Assembly: GCA_035528235.1 (NCBI GenBank)
Contig: DATKZB010000314.1
Span: 1 to 10,503 of the forward strand
Reading direction: 5' to 3'
Length of the DNA: 10,503 bases
DNA from: DATKZB01 sp035528235
GTDB lineage: Bacteria; Planctomycetota; Phycisphaerae; FEN-1346
The number at the start of each line of letters is the position of its first letter. The first letter of the stretch is position 1. Of this stretch, positions 1 to 5,128 are shown one piece after another. Under the pieces are notes generated by a model that did no database searches, was not told the DNA's origin, and was given only the letters and a program-made list of their open reading frames with translations. Both the position numbers and the translations under genes were made by a program.

Positions 1-111
1 GTGGGTAAACCGCTGGAGTGGGACTCGAAGAACCTCAAGGCCACCAACTGCCCCGAGGTCGACCAGTTCATCCGGAAGACCTATCGCAAGGGGTGGGTGC
101 TCGACGGGTAG
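1..111 (+). CDS. Gfo/Idh/MocA-family oxidoreductase, C-terminal fragment
   Basis: This is the last 36 codons of a gene that begins left of the window; the frame is open from base 1 to TAG at 109-111, and the GTG at base 1 is only an internal codon. The peptide contains LEWDSKNLKATNCPEVDQFI followed by YRKGW. That is the characteristic tail of the large planctomycete group of NAD(P)-dependent Gfo/Idh/MocA dehydrogenases, which act on sugars or inositol-like polyols and are often secreted. The Rossmann fold and catalytic residues lie outside the window, so substrate and localisation cannot be judged. It converges on the next gene, with 54 bases between them and no clear terminator. The family call rests only on the tail motif. 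Confidence 0.72.
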   Translation: MGKPLEWDSKNLKATNCPEVDQFIRKTYRKGWVLDG

Positions 112-165
112 TTACGGCGAATGATGGACAAGGAACGCCCAAGGATGACGTGACGGCCGCGCGGC

Positions 166-1005
166 CTACTGCGGGGCCAGAATGTCGCGCACCAGGGCGG
201 CGTTCTCGGCCACCTGGTTCCGATGCTTCTGGAGCATGCCCACCACGACGGCGTCGGTCGGCTTGATGTTCTCGAAGGCGGACGCGAAGGCCGCGCGCGT
301 GGCCTCGGGCGTCGTGGCGTTGCGGCTGGCGGCCATGATCTTGAACGCCAGGCACGGCTTGGGCGTGGCCCGGATGGTCCGGTACATGCGCGGCGGGTCG
401 TCCGGCGGGAAGCGGTCGCGGGCGTAGGCGTCCTGGTCGGCGGCGGGTGCGGCCTTGTATCCGCGGGCCAAGTTGTAGACGCACGCCATGTAGAAGTCGA
501 CCGGCCAGCCCTTCGCTTCGCAGTATTCGATGACCTCGGGGACGTGCGTGCCGATGCCGGCCGGCAGGCCGTGGTCGTGGATGGCCTTGACGATGTCGAG
601 GATCTCGTCGATCGTCCCGGCGTGCCAGGCGTTGTCGGTGTGCGTGCCGTGATGATAGATGGCGATGGGTTTATGGCGTGCGATCTCGGCGATGTTGCCG
701 CCGATGTCGCGGAACTCGGAGGCCGTCTGGGCGATCCACTGCATCCGGCCACCGCCCAGTTCGTGTTCCAGCCGGGCCCGCATCGTGAACCGGTCGCCGC
801 GCGTCTGGAACGTGTTGATGCCGCATCGCCCGCACTCCTCCAGCAGGTCCTGGACGTGGGGCATGGTGTACCAGGTAATCATGTCCCAGTCCATCTCGGC
901 CGAGAAGTGCGAGTACCCGCTCAGCGGGTTGCCGCCGCAGATGAGCCGCGAGACGCGCCTGCCCGACAGGTTGATCGTCGGCAAGGCGTTCGGTGGGTTG
1001 GTCAT
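166..1005 (-). CDS. Aldo/keto-reductase-like TIM-barrel protein of unknown substrate
   Basis: A 279-residue protein. The ATG at 1003-1005 is chosen because AGGGAG lies 7 bases upstream. The frame stays open to 1155, but those 50 extra codons are a translated hairpin repeat. The N-terminus (about residues 10-30, INLSGRRVSRLICGGNPLSG) looks like the first strand and glycine turn of aldo/keto-reductase-like barrels. It is followed by helix-strand alternation, an IYHHGTHTD segment at 117-124, GIGTHVPEVIEYCE at 150-163, and a C-terminal VVVGMLQKHRNQVAEN segment resembling the terminal cofactor/helix region of this group. I do not see a clear classical Asp-Tyr-Lys-His catalytic set, so reductase activity is uncertain. 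The leftward leuB-type gene lies 160 bases upstream and the two may be co-transcribed. The fold is an inference from motif style. Confidence 0.62.
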   Translation of the reverse strand: MTNPPNALPTINLSGRRVSRLICGGNPLSGYSHFSAEMDWDMITWYTMPHVQDLLEECGRCGINTFQTRGDRFTMRARLEHELGGGRMQWIAQTASEFRDIGGNIAEIARHKPIAIYHHGTHTDNAWHAGTIDEILDIVKAIHDHGLPAGIGTHVPEVIEYCEAKGWPVDFYMACVYNLARGYKAAPAADQDAYARDRFPPDDPPRMYRTIRATPKPCLAFKIMAASRNATTPEATRAAFASAFENIKPTDAVVVGMLQKHRNQVAENAALVRDILAPQ

Positions 1006-1010
1006 GGCCC

Positions 1011-1052
1011 CGCTCCCTGACGGTCGCGGCTCGGTCGTGGCCGCGGCTCGGT
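1011..1052. repeat. GC-rich interspersed repeat abutting the AKR-like start
   Basis: The segment contains CGCTCCCTGACGGTCGCGGC, a sequence I recognise from memory as a widespread intergenic repeat in planctomycete, acidobacterial and related genomes, where spurious ORFs read it as LPDGRGS. Here it carries two direct copies of CGCGGCTCGGT (1025-1035 and 1042-1052) and a 6-bp inverted pair, CGCGGC/GCCGCG (1025-1030 and 1040-1045). Read on the minus strand, its edge supplies the AGGGAG ribosome binding site of the gene starting at 1005. Identification as a repeat family is from memory. Confidence 0.55.
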
Positions 1053-1067
1053 TTTCGCCGCGTGTTT

Positions 1068-1144
1068 GCGCGGCGGGTCCCCGCACCCGCCGCGCCAATC
1101 TGCCATCGGACTTCGAGCGCGGTGGGTACGGGGACCCACCGCGC
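1068..1144. repeat. Inverted pair of GC-rich hairpins (composite repeat)
   Basis: Two perfect 11-bp hairpins. The first has arms 1068-1078 and 1085-1095 (GCGCGGCGGGT/ACCCGCCGCGC, loop CCCCGC). The second has arms 1117-1127 and 1134-1144 (GCGCGGTGGGT/ACCCACCGCGC, loop ACGGGG). The loops are reverse complements apart from one base, so the second hairpin is an inverted copy of the first, across a 21-base unrelated spacer. One stem pair differs, C-G in the first and T-A in the second, and both keep pairing. The pair lies between the leuB-type gene and the AKR-like gene and would sit in a shared transcript. There is no T-run, so it is not a classical terminator. A closely similar pair lies at 6826-6908. 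Confidence 0.85.
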
Positions 1145-1165
1145 AAAGACCCCATCTTGGACCGC

Positions 1166-2278
1166 TTACCCTGCGGCGACGGCGTCGGCCACGAGGTCGC
1201 CGACCTGGGTGGTCGAGAAGCCCATTCGCCCGGCCGACTGGCTCTTCATCTTCGGCGTGACGGCCACGATGGCCCGCTCGACGCGCTGGCCGGCCTCAAA
1301 GAGGACCGGGTCGCCCTGGTTGTTGCCGGTCTCGCGCAGCAGCATGGCCAGGGCGGCGATGGCGGCAATGGGGTTGATGACGTTCTGGCCGGTGTACTTG
1401 GGGGCCGATCCGCCGATGGGCTCGAACATCGAGACGCCCCGGGGGTTGATGTTGCCGCCCGCGGCCACGCCCATGCCGCCCTGGATCATCGCCCCCAGGT
1501 CCGTAATGATGTCGCCGAACATGTTGCAGACGACGAGGGTGTCGTAGAACTCGGGGTTCTTGATGAACCACATGCAACAGGCGTCCACGTGGTTGTAGTC
1601 GCGCCGGATGTCGGGGTAATCGGCGTCGCCGACCTCGTTGAAGGCCCGCCACCACAGGTCGTGGGCGAACGTCAGGACGTTCGTCTTGGCGACGAGCGTC
1701 AGTTGCTTCTTGCGGTTGCGCCGGCGGCACAGGTCGAAGGCGTAGCGGACGGCCCGCTCGACGCCCATCCGGGTGTTGCACATGATTTGCGTGGCGACCT
1801 CGTGCGGCGTGCCCTTGTACTGGCATCCGCCCATGCCGGTGTAGAGGCCCTCGGTGTTCTCGCGGACGACGACGAAGTCGATGTCCTCGGGCCCCTTGTC
1901 CTTCAGGGGCGTCCAGACGCCGGGGTACAGCCTCACCGGGCGGAGGTTGACGTACTGGTCGAGTTCGAAGCGAAGGCGCAGCAGCAGGCCCTTTTCGAGG
2001 ATGCCGGGGGCGACGTTCGGGTCGCCGACGGCGCCCAGGTAGATGGCGTCGAAGGTGCGGAGCGCCGCAATCTCGTCGTCGCTGACGATGGGGATGCTGG
2101 CCGTCTTGGGGTCGCCGCCGCGGGCCAGGTACCGCTTGCCGCTGAGGTCGAAGTCCTGGGTCTCGTAGGCAAAGCCGCAGGCCTCGGCGGCGGCCGCCAG
2201 GACCTTGATGCCCTCCGCCACGACCTCCGGGCCCGTGCCGTCGCCGCCGATGACGGCGATTCGGTATCGCTTAGCCAT
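1166..2278 (-). CDS. leuB: 3-isopropylmalate dehydrogenase (isocitrate/isopropylmalate dehydrogenase family)
   Basis: A 370-residue cytoplasmic enzyme predicted to oxidise and decarboxylate (2R,3S)-3-isopropylmalate with NAD+ in leucine synthesis. The ATG at 2276-2278 has AGGAG about 8 bases upstream. Visible motifs are GDGTGPEV (12-19), substrate-arginine region RLRFELDQYVNLRP (101-114), VVRENTEG (137-144), the KTN lysine (198), the family signature starting NMFGDIITDLG (252-262) with metal-binding aspartates, and NAD-binding GSAPKYTG (290-297). Length is normal. The GDPNVAPGILEKGLLLRLRF stretch resembles actinobacterial-type LeuB more than the enterobacterial form. Homoisocitrate, tartrate or malate dehydrogenase activity is possible, since VVRENTEGLY also occurs in those relatives. 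No leuC, leuD or leuA is in the window. A promoter at 2310-2338 fits this start. Confidence 0.85.
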   Translation of the reverse strand: MAKRYRIAVIGGDGTGPEVVAEGIKVLAAAAEACGFAYETQDFDLSGKRYLARGGDPKTASIPIVSDDEIAALRTFDAIYLGAVGDPNVAPGILEKGLLLRLRFELDQYVNLRPVRLYPGVWTPLKDKGPEDIDFVVVRENTEGLYTGMGGCQYKGTPHEVATQIMCNTRMGVERAVRYAFDLCRRRNRKKQLTLVAKTNVLTFAHDLWWRAFNEVGDADYPDIRRDYNHVDACCMWFIKNPEFYDTLVVCNMFGDIITDLGAMIQGGMGVAAGGNINPRGVSMFEPIGGSAPKYTGQNVINPIAAIAALAMLLRETGNNQGDPVLFEAGQRVERAIVAVTPKMKSQSAGRMGFSTTQVGDLVADAVAAG

Positions 2279-2309
2279 CTCACTTCTCCTCGCGGAACGT
2301 GAGGCGGTG

Positions 2310-2338
2310 ATTCTACGCAAGGCGCGACCGGTCCGCAA
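2310..2338 (-). promoter_or_regulatory. Putative sigma-70-type promoter of the leuB gene
   Basis: On the minus strand, -35 TTGCGG (2338-2333) is followed by a 17-bp spacer and -10 TAGAAT (2315-2310; five of six consensus bases). Transcription would start near 2303, giving a leader of about 25 bases that holds the AGGAG site. The -35 is weak, with only TTG conserved. Confidence 0.5.
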
Positions 2339-2395
2339 GGGCCTTGCCCGGTCGTCGGCCGCTCGCCGGCGCTCGCGGCTGGCCTCGCGCGTCCA

Positions 2396-2421
2396 TAGGG
2401 GCACGACATGTCGTGCCCCTA
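2396..2421. repeat. 26-bp perfect palindrome (AGGGGCACGAC family, copy 1)
   Basis: A perfect palindrome centred on ACATGT with arms TAGGGGCACGACA and its reverse complement. The same sequence, extended by one base on each side, occurs at 6405-6432. Flanking sequences of the two copies differ, so the repeated unit is essentially the palindrome itself. Here it lies in the divergent gap between leuB and the methyltransferase gene, upstream of both predicted promoters. Confidence 0.9.
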
Positions 2422-2447
2422 CATGTTTGCGTAGCAGGCAAAAAACC

Positions 2448-2476
2448 TTGTCGGCTCTCGGCCGGGACCCTACCAT
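2448..2476 (+). promoter_or_regulatory. Putative promoter of the methyltransferase gene
   Basis: -35 TTGTCG (2448-2453), 17-bp spacer, -10 TACCAT (2471-2476). Predicted start is near 2483, leaving about 43 bases of leader that include GGAG at 2514-2517. The in-frame ATG at 2475 overlaps the -10 element, which argues against its use as the start codon. Confidence 0.45.
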
Positions 2477-2525
2477 GGGCCGCCAGGCCGGCTCGGCCTC
2501 CAGCCCCGGGAGCGGAGAGATCGCT

Positions 2526-3293
2526 GTGGCCAGGACGGTGCGCGTGTACGACCGCGAGTTCCAACAGTTCTCGCGTCCGGCGATCCACCCGCGAATCTCC
2601 GAGATGCTCCGAGACTTGCCGCGAGGCACGCTGCTGGACCTGCCCGCCGGCAGCGGCGCCCTCTCCTGGCGCCTCTTCAAGGAGGGGTTCGCGGTCCAGG
2701 CCTGCGACCTGCGGCCGGAGCACTTCGAGCCTACCGAGATCCCGTGCGCCCAGGGGGATTTGGGCGGCCGGTTCCCCTTCGACGATCATACCTTCGACTA
2801 CGCCACCTTCGTCGAGGGGCCCGAGCATGCCGAGAACCCGGCCCACGCCTTCCGCGAGTTCGCCCGGGTGCTGAAACCCGGGGGGCGGCTGGTGGTCACC
2901 ATCCCCAACTACGGCACCCTCGAGAAGCGCCTCAGGATGGTCCTGTTCGGGTCGTTCGAGAAGGCTGTCTCGCAGGAACGGCTCCGGACCGACTTCGGCG
3001 GCGACCCCGCCATGCTGCACATCACGCCGCTGGCCTACGCCCAACTGAAGTTCTTCCTGGAGACCTGCGGCTTCCGGATCGAGCGTCTCGACCGCGACCG
3101 CCCCAAGCGAAAGCAGTGGCTCCTTTATCCGCTGGCGATGCTCATCCGGCTGCTCGGCCGTCTCGGCGGCCGCCGGACACGCCGCAAATACTGGCTGGAC
3201 GAGGTCAACTCCAGCGCCATCCTCATGGGCGGCAACACGCTGATCCTCCTGGCCCGGCTCGTCGGCCCGGCCGGACCGGCCGGCCCGCCCTGA
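2526..3293 (+). CDS. Class I SAM-dependent methyltransferase
   Basis: A 255-residue protein starting at GTG 2526, with GGAG eight bases upstream. An ATG at 2475 is in frame but overlaps the predicted -10. Domain order is typical of Methyltransf_11/25-type enzymes: SAM-binding motif I LLDLPAGSGALS (36-47), motif II around ACDLRP (59-64), FDYATFVEGPEHAENP (90-105) with an acidic/histidine segment in the place of motif IV, then EFARVLKPGGRLVVTIPN (111-128). A basic, partly hydrophobic C-terminal stretch (about 193-248: LLYPLAMLIRLLGRL, then ILMGGNTLILLARLV) may contact the membrane or a lipid substrate. The substrate is unknown. Sequence style and the tail suggest lipid, quinone or glycan modification, but that is inference. 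It appears to be a single-gene unit, followed by hairpin repeats. Confidence 0.82.
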   Translation: MARTVRVYDREFQQFSRPAIHPRISEMLRDLPRGTLLDLPAGSGALSWRLFKEGFAVQACDLRPEHFEPTEIPCAQGDLGGRFPFDDHTFDYATFVEGPEHAENPAHAFREFARVLKPGGRLVVTIPNYGTLEKRLRMVLFGSFEKAVSQERLRTDFGGDPAMLHITPLAYAQLKFFLETCGFRIERLDRDRPKRKQWLLYPLAMLIRLLGRLGGRRTRRKYWLDEVNSSAILMGGNTLILLARLVGPAGPAGPP

Positions 3294-3319
3294 GCACCTC
3301 CCCGCCGGGTCGTGTGTGC

Positions 3320-3422
3320 CACGGCTTGCTTGCAAGCCGTGTTCCGCTTTGGCGCGGCGGGTGCGGGGACCCGCCGCGCACAGACACGTTGCCTCACGCG
3401 GCGGCCTGGGAAGGCCGCCGCG
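3320..3422. repeat. Three-hairpin intergenic repeat array
   Basis: Three perfect hairpins in a row. The first has arms 3320-3329 and 3332-3341 (CACGGCTTGC/GCAAGCCGTG, 2-base loop). The second has arms 3352-3362 and 3369-3379 (GCGCGGCGGGT type, loop GCGGGG). The third has arms 3397-3407 and 3412-3422 (CGCGGCGGCCT/AGGCCGCCGCG, loop GGGA). The first module recurs at 10338-10359 and, degenerated, at 8210-8232. The second belongs to the family at 1068-1144, 6826-6908 and 8162-8189. The array fills the gap between the methyltransferase and radical SAM genes. No T-run follows, but the stems could still slow polymerase or protect mRNA 3' ends. Confidence 0.85.
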
Positions 3423-3475
3423 CAAGAGGGTGACGTGTTGATCAAGTAGCACTACCTCCCTCCGCGGGCCGGGAC

Positions 3476-3504
3476 TTGTCAGCCGCGGCGGCAGGTCCTA
3501 TGAT
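3476..3504 (+). promoter_or_regulatory. Strong promoter placed for leaderless transcription of the radical SAM gene
   Basis: -35 TTGTCA (3476-3481), exactly 17 bp, then -10 TATGAT (3499-3504); each box matches five of six consensus bases. Seven bases separate the -10 from the ATG at 3512, so the transcript would start at or next to that A. No Shine-Dalgarno sequence precedes this ATG. The alternative starts TTG 3476 and ATG 3500 lie inside the promoter boxes themselves. Confidence 0.65.
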
Positions 3505-3511
3505 ACCTCGC

Positions 3512-4936
3512 ATGGCCGACGCGGAAAAAATCGAGCGGATGCTGGCCCGGCCGGAGTTGCAGCGGCTCTTCCGGGCGATGACGGCCAAGAAGCCCGGCCG
3601 GCGGTGCTGGCTCGAACGGTTCTTCAAGGCCTACGCCGACGGCTCCATCCGCTGGTACGACCTCGAGTTCGTCCTGCCGTACCTCCTGACCGAGTACGTC
3701 CGCCGCAAGACCGGCGCCCGGCCTGAGACCATCCGCCACCGGGTTCTGGGCAACCCGGCCACGCGGCGGGGCCTGGTGTCCACCATCCGAAGCGTCGGCC
3801 ACCTGGGACTCATGAAACCCCAGTCGTTCGTCGCCCCCCTGATGGTCGTCTGGAACTTCACCCAGGCCTGCAACCTGGCGTGCCGACACTGTTACCAGGA
3901 GGCCGGACGCCGGGCCGACGACGAACTCTCGCTCCAGGAACAGAAGCGTATCGTCGACATCCTCGCGGATCGCGACGTGGCCATGATCGCCTTCTCCGGC
4001 GGCGAACCCCTCATGAGCCCCACCTTTCTGGAGGTTGCCCGGTACGCCCACGGCTATGGGCTCCACCTGACCGTCGCCACCAACGGCACGTTGTGCACGC
4101 CCGAGAAGGTCCGCGCGATGGCCGATGCGGGGATCCGCTACGTCGAGATCAGCCTCGATTCCGTGGACGCCGCGCAGCACGACGCCTTCCGGGGGCCGGG
4201 CGCGTGGGAGCGGGCCGTGGCGGGCATCCGCAACGTCGTCCGTCACGACGGCGTCAAGTGCGGCGTGGCGATGACCGTGACGCGGTGGAACCTCGGGGAG
4301 ATGGAGCCGATGATCGAGTGGTGCATCGCCGAGGGTGTCGACACGTTCTACGCCTTCAACTTCATCCCCACGGGCCGGGCCCGCGACGTCGTCGACATGG
4401 ACCTCGCGCCCGCCCAGCGCGAGCAGATGCTGGCCACCCTCCAGAAGCACCTCGTCGAGGGACGCATCAGCATCATGTCGAGCGCCCCGCAGTACGGCCG
4501 CGCGTGCATCGAACTCGGCGACCCCGCCGGCCCCGTCAACACCGGCCACTACGGCTACGGCGGCGGCCGGATGACCCGCATCCTGGCCCGGTACGTCGGC
4601 GGCTGCGGCGCGGGGCGCTGTTACATGGCCGTCCAGCCCAACGGCTACGTGACGCCGTGCGTCTTCATGCCCATCCGCCTCGGCAGCCTGCGGACCGACC
4701 CGTTCGAGACGGTCTGGAACCACCCGGTGATGCACGTCCTGCGCGACCGCGAGGACCGGACGGGCCACTGCCGCACGTGCGATTACAAACTCAACTGCGG
4801 CGGGTGCCGGGCCAGGAGTTGGGGATACTTCCACGACCTTCGGCGCGGCGACCCGGGATGCAAGTTCAACCAGGCCGATTGGGACGAGATCGTCCGCGCC
4901 GCGGAGCCCGCTGCCGCGCCGGCCGCTCGGTTGTAG
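3512..4936 (+). CDS. Radical SAM protein with SPASM domain, function unknown
   Basis: A 474-residue protein. ATG 3512 is chosen because the -10 box ends at 3504, which makes upstream starts unlikely. Residues 1-107 are an uncharacterised helical, charged N-terminal region. The radical SAM core follows: CNLACRHC (cysteines 120, 124, 127, the CX3CX2C 4Fe-4S motif), GGEP at 163-166, and later barrel strands to about 300. The SPASM-type region at about 365-450 has cysteines 365, 370, 383, 420, 423, 429, 432 and 450, with C-X7-G-X4-C and CX2CX5CX2C spacing, enough for auxiliary clusters. Family members include peptide-modifying maturases, anaerobic sulfatase-maturating enzymes and the heme-pathway AhbD/NirJ group. 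No peptide precursor, sulfatase or heme gene adjoins, so no substrate can be assigned. A terminator follows at 4987-5013. Confidence 0.9.
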   Translation: MADAEKIERMLARPELQRLFRAMTAKKPGRRCWLERFFKAYADGSIRWYDLEFVLPYLLTEYVRRKTGARPETIRHRVLGNPATRRGLVSTIRSVGHLGLMKPQSFVAPLMVVWNFTQACNLACRHCYQEAGRRADDELSLQEQKRIVDILADRDVAMIAFSGGEPLMSPTFLEVARYAHGYGLHLTVATNGTLCTPEKVRAMADAGIRYVEISLDSVDAAQHDAFRGPGAWERAVAGIRNVVRHDGVKCGVAMTVTRWNLGEMEPMIEWCIAEGVDTFYAFNFIPTGRARDVVDMDLAPAQREQMLATLQKHLVEGRISIMSSAPQYGRACIELGDPAGPVNTGHYGYGGGRMTRILARYVGGCGAGRCYMAVQPNGYVTPCVFMPIRLGSLRTDPFETVWNHPVMHVLRDREDRTGHCRTCDYKLNCGGCRARSWGYFHDLRRGDPGCKFNQADWDEIVRAAEPAAAPAARL

Positions 4937-4954
4937 GCCGCGGCGCGCCGCGGC
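4937..4954. repeat. 18-bp perfect GC palindrome just after the radical SAM stop
   Basis: GCCGCGGCGCGCCGCGGC begins on the base after the TAG stop. It is a perfect palindrome and can form a hairpin or cruciform, but has no T-run. The intrinsic terminator proper lies about 30 bases further on. The CCGCGGCTCGG edge resembles the repeat at 1011-1052, so it may be a fragment of that family. Confidence 0.5.
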
Positions 4955-4986
4955 TCGGATAGGGCGCCACGTCATCCCCGTGACTG

Positions 4987-5013
4987 AGGGGTTACGCCCG
5001 ACACCCCTTTTTT
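4987..5013 (+). terminator. Intrinsic terminator of the radical SAM gene
   Basis: A 6-bp stem AGGGGT (4987-4992) / ACCCCT (5003-5008) with a 10-base loop, followed directly by five T residues (5009-5013). It lies 50 bases after the stop codon. The -35 of the next promoter starts two bases downstream, at 5015, so the transcription units are packed end to end. Confidence 0.7.
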
Positions 5014-5014
5014 G

Positions 5015-5043
5015 TTGACACTCGGCACCGAGAGCGATAGTTT
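5015..5043 (+). promoter_or_regulatory. Putative promoter of the SH3-domain gene
   Basis: A perfect consensus -35, TTGACA (5015-5020), followed by a 17-bp spacer and a weak TAGTTT (5038-5043). GATAGT at 5036-5041, with a 15-bp spacer, is an alternative -10. A leader of roughly 80 bases would run to the start codon at 5129. The weak -10 beside an ideal -35 could indicate activator dependence, but that is inference. Confidence 0.5.
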
Positions 5044-5128
5044 TGAACATCAGCCGCGGGATCGACCGAGGGTGCGGAATCGCACCTTTCCCGGCCCTTC
5101 TCCTGGTCGTCAGGAAGGAGTGGTTGTC

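Noticed and set aside
153..164. GGCCGCGCGGCC palindrome after the Gfo/Idh fragment as a terminator
   Set aside because: It is a short self-complementary GC block with no loop and no T-run, and is expected by chance at this GC content.
1068..1144. Hairpin pair as a transcription terminator of leuB
   Set aside because: The stems are strong, but no T-run follows either of them on either strand, so Rho-independent termination is not supported.
2475..2525. ATG 2475 as start of the methyltransferase
   Set aside because: It lies within the predicted -10 box and lacks a ribosome binding site, whereas GTG 2526 has GGAG at eight bases.
3320..3422. CRISPR array
   Set aside because: The three hairpins have different sequences and irregular spacing. 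There are no identical repeats with unique spacers and no cas gene.
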